This document shows positions 7,054-11,606 of a stretch of 11,606 bases of DNA, piece by piece; position 1 is the stretch's first letter; each line of letters begins with the position of its first letter. The position numbers and the translations under genes are program-made. The notes beneath the pieces are model-generated. The model saw only the letters and a program-made list of their open reading frames with translations, did not search any database and had not been told where the DNA came from. The DNA is from Caryophanales bacterium UBA6768. Its GTDB lineage: Bacteria > Bacillota > Bacilli > Bacillales_D > Amphibacillaceae. Location of the stretch: NCBI GenBank assembly GCA_002453315.1, contig DKGO01000087.1, positions 1 through 11,606 of the forward strand, written 5' to 3'.

Positions 7054-7266
7054 TCATTCGTCAAAAGGTAATGCAAAGTTTTGTTTCTTTTTATTTTTAC
7101 TAAGTAATAAATGACTTCTTAGTGTCATATCCTCCGAATGGGAATAATCTTGTAAGTACTCATTGAGATCACTCTTTGTTTTTATCCCCTCTGCTTTTAA
7201 TTCTTCCAGTAGTCTTGCAACATACTCTTCATTTAGTTCAAAGCCATCGACCTTTATTTTACTCAT
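7054..7266 (-). CDS. Small hypothetical protein, translationally coupled
   Basis: I do not recognise this 70-residue protein. It begins MSKIKVDGFELNEEYVARLL, is predicted to be mainly helical and cytoplasmic, and has a lysine-rich stretch (about 57-61) before the end ALPFDE. The frame is open further upstream to 7314, but AAAGGAAAG (7280-7272) lies best for the second of two adjacent ATGs at 7266. The gene then overlaps the stop of the upstream gene by 8 bases (TAATGATGAGTAA arrangement), which suggests coupled translation of a two-gene unit. Residues 12-45 (LNEEYVARLLEELKAEGIKT, then SDLNEYLQDY) look like two short amphipathic helices, as in small partner or regulatory proteins, but no function can be assigned. 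Confidence 0.65.
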   Translation of the reverse strand: MSKIKVDGFELNEEYVARLLEELKAEGIKTKSDLNEYLQDYSHSEDMTLRSHLLLSKNKKKQNFALPFDE

Positions 7267-7594
7267 CATTACTTTCCTTTCTTGGTTTCTTCGCCTCATG
7301 ATAAAATCTTTCATTACCTTCAGCCAAAAGATGTGCTGTTCTTTCCCAGTTAGCAGTACTTAATTTGCTCATTTCATCCTTCGTTAACATATGGGTATAT
7401 CCATATGGGATCACTTTTCCATGGATACCAATTCGTATGGCATTTTCTGCCTCTTCAAAGGAAAGTTCTCTAAATGTTGCCCCAGGAACTGCATTCTCAA
7501 AAAAACGCTTTGCTTCATTTGATTTAAAGACAAGCAAAATCCTTTTTTGTAAAAAATGATCCGCTTGTCGTAAATAAAACTGTAATTCTTCCAT
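7259..7594 (-). CDS. Hypothetical cytoplasmic protein
   Basis: A 111-residue protein with no signal peptide or membrane segment and no family I can name with confidence. It begins MEELQFYLRQADHFLQKRIL. The middle has alternating strand/helix character (LLVFKSNEAKRFFENAV, then ATFRELSFEEAENAIRIGI), and the tail is helical and charged. The start is well supported: GAGGTG (7606-7601) sits 6 bases before the ATG, and a good sigma-A promoter lies immediately upstream. It is first in a two-gene unit with the 70-residue gene whose start lies inside its last codons. The pair stands alone between a plus-strand terminator and a region of repeats. Confidence 0.8.
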   Translation of the reverse strand: MEELQFYLRQADHFLQKRILLVFKSNEAKRFFENAVPGATFRELSFEEAENAIRIGIHGKVIPYGYTHMLTKDEMSKLSTANWERTAHLLAEGNERFYHEAKKPRKESNDE

Positions 7595-7613
7595 TGTTCA
7601 CACCTCTGCACGT

Positions 7614-7642
7614 ATTATAATAAAAATTAATCAATGCGTGAA
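7614..7642 (-). promoter_or_regulatory. Predicted sigma-A promoter of the two small genes
   Basis: On the minus strand, TTCACG (7642-7637), a 17-base spacer and a perfect TATAAT (7619-7614). The expected start near 7607 would leave a leader of only about 13 bases, so the ribosome binding site GAGGTG would lie at the extreme 5' end of the transcript. Confidence 0.65.
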
Positions 7643-7655
7643 TTTTTCTTTAACT

Positions 7656-7693
7656 TTTAAATGTATTTTTGTGGTCAATTTTCTACATTTAAA
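7656..7693. repeat. Perfect 10-bp inverted repeat with 18-bp spacer
   Basis: TTTAAATGTA (7656-7665) and TACATTTAAA (7684-7693) are exact inverse complements. The repeat lies just upstream of the promoter of the two small genes, where an operator would be expected. It has no T run and so is not a terminator. The rest of the gene-free stretch from 7595 to 7834 holds the promoter, a 14-base palindrome ATCAATGCATTGAT (7755-7768), small overlapping hairpins at 7774-7798 and one copy of the tandem duplication. Confidence 0.6.
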
Positions 7694-7803
7694 CAGCCAT
7701 ACCTCATCATCAATCATAACAAAGAATTTATTAATTATACCTGCTCAATGATAAATCAATGCATTGATAAGCACTTGAAGATTTCAAGAAAAGTCTTGCC
7801 TGG

Positions 7804-7888
7804 TGATTAAGATGAAGTCCATCAAATGACCGGGTTAAGCAATCGTCTTGATAAGATGATTAAGACGAAATCCATCAAATGACCGGGT
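7804..7888. repeat. Tandem duplication, 53-bp period, 1.6 copies
   Basis: A 32-base block at 7804-7835 recurs at 7857-7888 with two mismatches (the shared core includes CCATCAAATGACCGGGT). The offset is exactly 53 bases. The bases between the blocks form, with the second block, an imperfect hairpin (CGTCTT at 7844-7849 against AAGACG at 7862-7867). The right edge at 7888 coincides with the point where the sensor fragment stops resembling its family. Confidence 0.85.
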
Positions 7889-8341
7889 CTGATGTGAGGT
7901 ACGATCTACACCGACTTCACCATTTTCCGCTACAAGATAATCATCTACAAATAACGCATAGGCACTGTATTGAAATGGTACCAAAATAGCTAACGTCTCT
8001 CCGATTAATTCCTGGGGGATTTTTACCTTTGTTTGATAGGTTCCATATGTATTGACATCCCCTGTAGTTACTTCAAATGAATCGGGAATGGTCACCATTT
8101 TGTTACCTTCCCTTAAGGCATTTGTTTCACTAGATAACAATAACTGCTTTTCATAAAAAACCCAATTCCCATCTATTTTTTCATAAAAGTTACTTTCATC
8201 ATCAAGGTAGCTAAAATCTATTAATTCTTCGGAAACGATATTTTCGGCCATTGATTTTACTTCAGTATTGAAAAGAATGACTGAAACCATGATGACAATG
8301 ATTAGAAAGATCTTTCTTCGATGTCGAGCCAATTCATTCAC
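7835..8341 (-). pseudogene. Amino-terminal remnant of a 7TMR-DISM-like membrane sensor
   Basis: A 168-residue frame that looks like the beginning of a much larger receptor. A basic start (ARHRRK) and hydrophobic signal segment (about 10-25) are followed by an extracellular jelly-roll domain. It has the pattern GNWVFYEKQLL, VTIPDSFEV, YGTYQTKVKIPQ and SAYALFVDDYLVAENGEVG typical of 7TMR-DISM extracellular domains in receptors with output domains. The seven membrane helices and output domain are missing. After residue about 151 the frame enters the 53-bp duplication, reads 17 unrelated residues and stops. Nothing resembling the remainder is found downstream. The GTG at 8341 lies against GGAG; the in-frame TTG at 8332 has better spacing to GGAGTG. 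It may still be translated as a secreted fragment, but a truncated gene is the simpler reading. Confidence 0.7.
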
Positions 8342-8418
8342 TCCAAACTCACTTGAACAATTAAACTACCATTGGGGAATTTATCCATACCAAATCTATT
8401 ATTCAATAGTCCATACTT

Positions 8419-8471
8419 AAAATATAAAAATAGCATGGTATATGCCAATACTATAGCATACATACCACGCT
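8419..8471 (-). terminator. Terminator of the amino-acid importer operon
   Basis: On the minus strand, AGCGTGGTAT (8471-8462) pairs with ATACCATGCT (8441-8432) with one G-U pair, around a 20-base loop that can pair further (TGC with GCA). TTTTTATATTTT follows (to 8419). It begins about 30 bases after the ATPase stop. Confidence 0.8.
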
Positions 8472-8502
8472 TTTATGAACACATTAAATTTCAAAATTTC
8501 GT

Positions 8503-9225
8503 TTATAAAATTTTCCCTAAAAACGACTTGAGTCGCTCACTTTTTGGATTGTCAAAAAGTTCCTCTGGTTTACCTTCCTCTACAATAATACCCTCATCGA
8601 TGAATAAAACGCGATCACTTACTTCTCTCGCAAAACCCATCTCATGAGTAACAACGACCATCGTCATTCCTTCTTGTGCCAGATCTTTCATAACAGCCAA
8701 TACTTCGCCAACAAGTTCTGGGTCAAGAGCTGAAGTTGGTTCATCAAAAAGCATCACTTTCGGATTCATTGCCAAGGCACGGGAGATGGCTACCCGTTGC
8801 TTTTGTCCCCCGGATAAACTACTTGGATAAGCATGTACCTTATCAGCTAACCCAACTTTTTCTAACAGTGATTTAGCAATTTCTTCCGCTTCATCACGGG
8901 GCATTTTTTTCACTTTCATCGGTCCTAAAATAATATTTTCCAAGACAGATTTATGTGGAAATAAATTAAAGTGCTGAAACACCATTCCAACTTGGCTTCT
9001 TAATTCATTAATATTTGTTTTTGGATCTGTTAAATCGACCCCGTCAATAGAAATATTCCCCGACGTTATTTCCTCTAGCAAATTGATACATCTTAAAAAG
9101 GTACTTTTCCCTGAACCAGACACCCCAATCACACAAACGACTTCTTTTTCCTTCACTTCAGTCGTTATTCCTTTTAATACTTCATTTTCACCAAACGATT
9201 TATGTAAGTCATTCACATCAATCAT
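8503..9225 (-). CDS. glnQ: Polar amino-acid ABC transporter ATP-binding protein, GlnQ type
   Basis: A 240-residue ATPase of the usual length for the polar amino-acid uptake family. Motifs in order: Walker [10 protein letters not shown] (about 33-41; Val replaces the more common Pro), Q-loop [20 protein letters not shown], signature [15 protein letters not shown] (about 138-152), Walker [21 protein letters not shown] and H-loop [16 protein letters not shown]. The tail [24 protein letters not shown] is characteristic of GlnQ/HisP relatives. Its ATG shares one base with the permease stop (TAATG), and GGAGG (9241-9237) lies upstream. It is the last gene of the importer operon, followed by a terminator. 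Specificity is set by the binding protein, so the symbol marks the family rather than a proven glutamine substrate. Confidence 0.93.
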   Translation of the reverse strand: MIDVNDLHKSFGENEVLKGITTEVKEKEVVCVIGVSGSGKSTFLRCINLLEEITSGNISIDGVDLTDPKTNINELRSQVGMVFQHFNLFPHKSVLENIILGPMKVKKMPRDEAEEIAKSLLEKVGLADKVHAYPSSLSGGQKQRVAISRALAMNPKVMLFDEPTSALDPELVGEVLAVMKDLAQEGMTMVVVTHEMGFAREVSDRVLFIDEGIIVEEGKPEELFDNPKSERLKSFLGKIL

Positions 9226-9866
9226 TATACATCTAACCTCCGTTCAACACGTCGCAATATTAACATCGATGGTATCGTAATTGCCATATAGAAAATTGCA
9301 ACCATTATATATGGTTCAAAATAGACAAATGTGGAAGATGCATAATATTTACCTTGGTATAATAACTCATTAACAGCAATCGCTGAAAATAGTGACGTAT
9401 CTTTCAAACTTATAATGAACTGGTTACCTAAAGGTGGTATCATTTGTTTAAAGGCTTGTGGCCACACGATATACCTCATCGTCTGACCCGAGGTTAAACC
9501 TATTGAACGTCCTGCCTCTGTTTGACCTTTATCGATTGATTGAATGCCACCCCGGACAATTTCAGCTATGTAAGCACCAGCATTTAATGCAATCGCAATA
9601 ATGGATGCAGTCATTTTGTCTAAATTTATACCAAATAAGTCGGCTAACCCAAAATAAATGAACAATATTTGTACAAGTATAGGAGTCCCTCTAATTACTT
9701 CAACATAAACTGTCGTTAGCCAAAAAATAAACCTATTTTCAGATAGGCGTCCAATCCCTGTAAATACACCAATAACAAAACCTATAGCTACCCCGACTAG
9801 CGTAATGATAAACGTTAATTGAACACCTTTCCATAAATAGGGGAGTACCCCTATTAAATGATCCAT
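9225..9866 (-). CDS. glnP: Polar amino-acid ABC transporter permease, GlnP/HisM type
   Basis: A 213-residue inner-membrane permease with about five hydrophobic helices (near 10-36, 50-75, 80-100, 148-165 and 182-205). The cytoplasmic coupling loop has the EAA-type motif [20 protein letters not shown] (about 117-136), which contacts the ATPase, and the family hallmark [20 protein letters not shown] (about 53-72). The length is normal. Only one permease gene is present, so the channel is probably a homodimer. It starts 93 bases after the binding-protein gene, beyond a long hairpin, and its stop overlaps the ATPase start. The ribosome binding site (AGGT, close to the ATG) looks weak. Confidence 0.93.
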   Translation of the reverse strand: MDHLIGVLPYLWKGVQLTFIITLVGVAIGFVIGVFTGIGRLSENRFIFWLTTVYVEVIRGTPILVQILFIYFGLADLFGINLDKMTASIIAIALNAGAYIAEIVRGGIQSIDKGQTEAGRSIGLTSGQTMRYIVWPQAFKQMIPPLGNQFIISLKDTSLFSAIAVNELLYQGKYYASSTFVYFEPYIMVAIFYMAITIPSMLILRRVERRLDV

Positions 9867-9897
9867 ACCTGATTCACCCCAAATCTCCCTATTAAGA

Positions 9898-9931
9898 TAG
9901 AAAAGCGTGACACGATCATCACGCTTTTCTA
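9898..9931 (-). terminator. Intra-operon hairpin between binding-protein and permease genes
   Basis: A perfect 13-bp stem, TAGAAAAGCGTGA (9898-9910) with TCACGCTTTTCTA (9919-9931), encloses an 8-base loop. On the minus strand it is followed only by TCTTAATA. It is therefore likely a leaky terminator or a 3' stabilising hairpin, keeping the binding-protein message more abundant than the downstream permease and ATPase. Confidence 0.75.
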
Positions 9932-9959
9932 GACAAACAACTCAATTTTTCAATGGCTT

Positions 9960-10823
9960 TTATGTTCCTTCAGGACGCTCTCCAAACCATTTTTCATAAA
10001 TATCATCATATGTGCCATTTTCTTTTAATGTTGTTAAAGCATCATCGATAAGGTCACGAATTTCAGATCCTTTCGGGAATCCGATACCGTAATCCTCCCC
10101 AGTTAACTTTTCACCTACTGTTTTCAACTTACCGCCAGCTTCTTTTTCTGAATAATACAGAACATTCGGCAAATCATATAGTACCGCATCTGCTCTACCA
10201 GTTAAAACTGTTTGGTATGCTTCAACAATTTCTGGGAATGCTTCCGGAGTTGCATCAGTATTTTCTTGTAAATACTCTTCACTTGTTGATCCAACACGTG
10301 TAGCAACCACTTTACCATCGACATCATCAATTGATTGAATCTCATCCATGTTTTCTTCTGTGACAGCTAAGATTAAACCTGCTTCATAATATGGTTGAGT
10401 AAAATCAATACTCTCGGCACGCTCTTCAGTAATTGTCATACCGGCAATTCCGATATCAAACTTACCTGACCCTAGACCAGCAACAATTCCTGAAAATTCA
10501 AGTGTCTCAATTTCAATTTCAATGCCAGCTTCTTCAGCAAGAGCCTTAATTAAATCAACATCAAAACCTACAAGTTCACCCGTTTCTTCATCTAGGTACT
10601 CAAACGGTACGTAGGCATTATCTGTTGCCACTGAATAAACTTTACCTTCTTCAGCTCCGCTATTATTTTCTGCTGCATCGGAATTATCAGCATTTTCTGC
10701 ATTGTTAGCGTTATCATCATTGTTAGCATTACTATCATTGCCATTATCTGAAGTCCCGCCACATGCTGCTACAAATACTAATAGAGCTCCAAGCAACAAA
10801 GCCAAAAACCACTTCTTATTCAT
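9960..10823 (-). CDS. Amino-acid ABC transporter substrate-binding lipoprotein (family 3)
   Basis: A 287-residue lipoprotein that captures a polar amino acid or related solute outside the cell. The signal peptide ends in the lipobox FVAAC, with C21 as the lipidated residue. Residues about 22-60 are a low-complexity linker of Asn, Asp, Ala, Glu and Ser, longer and more acidic than usual. The binding fold then starts: VATDNAYVPFEYLDEETGEL and VGFDVDLIKAL, followed by GMTITEERAESIDFTQPYYEAG, whose arginine normally holds the ligand carboxylate, and DAVLYDLPNVLYY in the second lobe. The end is YDDIYEKWFGE. It is first in the operon, with AAAGG upstream of the ATG. The family includes glutamine, cystine, arginine and ectoine binders, and the ligand cannot be told from sequence by eye. 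Confidence 0.93.
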   Translation of the reverse strand: MNKKWFLALLLGALLVFVAACGGTSDNGNDSNANNDDNANNAENADNSDAAENNSGAEEGKVYSVATDNAYVPFEYLDEETGELVGFDVDLIKALAEEAGIEIEIETLEFSGIVAGLGSGKFDIGIAGMTITEERAESIDFTQPYYEAGLILAVTEENMDEIQSIDDVDGKVVATRVGSTSEEYLQENTDATPEAFPEIVEAYQTVLTGRADAVLYDLPNVLYYSEKEAGGKLKTVGEKLTGEDYGIGFPKGSEIRDLIDDALTTLKENGTYDDIYEKWFGERPEGT

Positions 10824-10871
10824 ACTTTACCTTTACCCCCTAAAAGTAATTTAAATATTTTACTTAGATAG

Positions 10872-10880
10872 AGTATAACA
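10872..10880 (-). promoter_or_regulatory. Extended -10 promoter of the importer operon
   Basis: TGTTATACT on the minus strand is a TGn-extended -10 element (-10 hexamer TATACT, 10877-10872). No good -35 is seen at 16-18 bases; the sequence there is TTTATT-like. The predicted start near 10865 gives a leader of about 42 bases. Confidence 0.5.
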
Positions 10881-10902
10881 TAAAGAAAAAATAAATAAAC
10901 AG

Positions 10903-10919
10903 GAACTCCTAAATAGTTC
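10903..10919. promoter_or_regulatory. Small inverted repeat upstream of the importer promoter
   Basis: GAACT (10903-10907) and AGTTC (10915-10919) form a 5-bp inverted repeat with a 7-base spacer, centred about 46 bases before the predicted importer transcript start. This is the position of an activator site. The spacer is too long for a Bacillus SOS box (GAAC-N4-GTTC). The regulator is unknown. Confidence 0.25.
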
Positions 10920-11037
10920 GGTATTCTAATAATTCGAGAAATTTTTAAATCCCTGTAACCCTGTCGAGGGCAACCCTTTGGCAATGTTTATGTTTTTACA
11001 AATTTTTTTGGGGTTTTGTTGAAACATCAATAAATTT

Positions 11038-11066
11038 TTGCAATAACAGGAGTAATAAGATAAACT
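11038..11066 (+). promoter_or_regulatory. Predicted sigma-A promoter of ectC
   Basis: TTGCAA (11038-11043), a 17-base spacer and TAAACT (11061-11066), predicting a start near 11073 and a leader of about 25 bases. A weaker sigma-B-like arrangement, GTTTTT (10992-10997) and GGGTTT (11011-11016) with a 13-base spacer, lies upstream and is treated as a speculative finding. The remainder of the 274-base divergent gap shows no gene. Confidence 0.5.
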
Positions 11067-11097
11067 AATCGCAGTCATATATTTAAAGGAGAGATGC

Positions 11098-11487
11098 ATG
11101 ATGATCGTTAAATCATTAGATGATATTATTGGAACAGAAGATGAAACATCTGGAGAAACTTGGATTAGTAGACGTTTTGTCATGAAAAAGGATAATGTAG
11201 GCTTTAGTCTAAATGATACCATCATTAAGGCTGGAACAGAAAGCTACTTCTGGTATAAAAATCATATCGAGGCCGTATATTGTATCGAAGGTGAAGGAGA
11301 AGTTGAAACGATTGACAATGGTAAAGTATATCCACTGAAGCCTGGTACAATGTATTTATTGAATGGCCATGAAAAACACTATTTGCGTGCAAAAACACAA
11401 ATGAGAATGGTCTGTGTCTTTAACCCAGCGTTAGTCGGGACGGAAACACATGATGAGGATGGAGTATATCCTTTATTAGAAGATTAA
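11098..11487 (+). CDS. ectC: L-ectoine synthase, apparently without ectA/ectB
   Basis: A 129-residue cupin that, in the ectoine pathway, cyclises N-gamma-acetyl-L-2,4-diaminobutyrate to the compatible solute ectoine with loss of water. The whole length matches the EctC pattern: MIVKSLDDIIGTEDE, WISRRF, IEAVYCIEGEGEVET, YPLKPGTMYLL, HYLRAKTQMRMVCVFNP, and the closing HDEDGVYPL. Counting from the second Met, residues expected for catalysis and metal binding are present: W21, R25, N38, T40, Y52, E57, Y85, H93, C105 and F107. AAAGGAG (11085-11091) serves ATG 11098 or the adjacent ATG 11101; the family length favours the latter. The usual order is ectA-ectB-ectC, but the upstream neighbour is a divergent amino-acid importer and a terminator follows, so this copy is solitary here. 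The rest of the pathway could lie elsewhere in the genome. Confidence 0.95.
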   Translation: MMIVKSLDDIIGTEDETSGETWISRRFVMKKDNVGFSLNDTIIKAGTESYFWYKNHIEAVYCIEGEGEVETIDNGKVYPLKPGTMYLLNGHEKHYLRAKTQMRMVCVFNPALVGTETHDEDGVYPLLED

Positions 11488-11509
11488 TTAAATAAATTTA
11501 TGAGAATCG

Positions 11510-11541
11510 AAAACGCTTGGTAATGTCTCCCAAGCGTTTTT
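11510..11541 (+). terminator. Terminator of ectC
   Basis: AAAACGCTTGG (11510-11520) pairs perfectly with CCAAGCGTTTT (11530-11540) across a 9-base loop, ending in a run of five T. It lies 22 bases past the stop codon and closes ectC as a single-gene transcript. Confidence 0.88.
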
Positions 11542-11554
11542 GGGCTTTCTATTC

Positions 11555-11577
11555 CGTGTCCGCATTTGGTGGACGTG
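11555..11577. other. Small GC-rich hairpin at the window edge
   Basis: CGTGTCC (11555-11561) can pair with GGACGTG (11571-11577) using two G-U pairs across a 9-base loop. The composition is richer in G and C than its surroundings, and the following bases (to 11606) contain no gene. It may be the edge of an intergenic repeat that continues outside the window. Confidence 0.3.
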
Positions 11578-11606
11578 CGATTCCCCGTTAAATTTGGGTA
11601 AATTCA

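Noticed and set aside
8419..8448. Minus-strand promoter TTGGCA-N18-TATTTT for the sensor remnant
   Set aside because: Both boxes fall in the loop and T-tract of the importer terminator, which explains the sequence better.
10986..11001. TnrA-type nitrogen site in the importer/ectC gap
   Set aside because: The TGTTTATGTTTTTACA stretch is one base short of the TGTNA-N7-TNACA pattern and its left half does not match.
10926..11225. Antisense open frame of 99 codons over the start of ectC
   Set aside because: Half of it is the reverse of the conserved ectC sequence, and the rest is unstructured AT-rich intergenic DNA.

Overview
The window is AT-rich and looks like the chromosome of a low-GC Gram-positive of the Bacillaceae, plausibly a salt-tolerant one. 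The reasons are AGGAGG-type ribosome binding sites, GTG/TTG starts, a YknXYZ-like ABC exporter, a YerD-like glutamate-synthase-type oxidoreductase, and an ectoine synthase. The species cannot be read from the sequence. No phage, IS element, CRISPR array, rRNA or tRNA was seen.

Layout. 31-714 (+): a Crp/Fnr-family regulator with its own terminator. 727-1170: a gene-free stretch carrying a striking array of CGCWCWTAAA decamers at about 20-bp intervals. 1227-4326 (-): a tightly overlapping three-gene exporter operon (membrane fusion protein, ATPase, MacB/YknZ-type permease) with a readable promoter and terminator. 4429-4863 (-): a small membrane-anchored protein of unknown function. 4864-5167: a gene-free divergent region with a perfect FNR-type palindrome and three more inverted repeats. 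5168-6991 (+): a membrane-anchored FMN/Fe-S glutamate-synthase-like enzyme with an unusual internal insertion, followed by a strong terminator. 7054-7594 (-): two overlapping small unknown genes with a good sigma-A promoter. 7595-8341 (-): repeats and the amino-terminal remnant of a 7TMR-DISM-like sensor, cut off exactly where a 53-bp tandem duplication begins. 8503-10823 (-): a complete polar-amino-acid ABC importer (lipoprotein, permease, ATPase) with a long hairpin between the lipoprotein and permease genes and a terminator at its end. 11098-11487 (+): ectoine synthase ectC, with no ectA or ectB visible, ended by a terminator.

How the parts may fit. The regulator at the left edge has the E-x-x-S-R recognition helix of FNR and two cysteines (11 and 109) placed as in the redox-switched FLP protein. 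The exact TTGAT-N4-ATCAA palindrome at 4940-4953 is a natural candidate target, which would tie the small membrane protein or the glutamate-synthase-like enzyme to redox state. At the right end a solitary EctC lies divergent to an amino-acid importer of the same broad class that includes glutamine and ectoine/hydroxyectoine uptake systems. This suggests that imported substrate is cyclised to a compatible solute. Both links are inferences.
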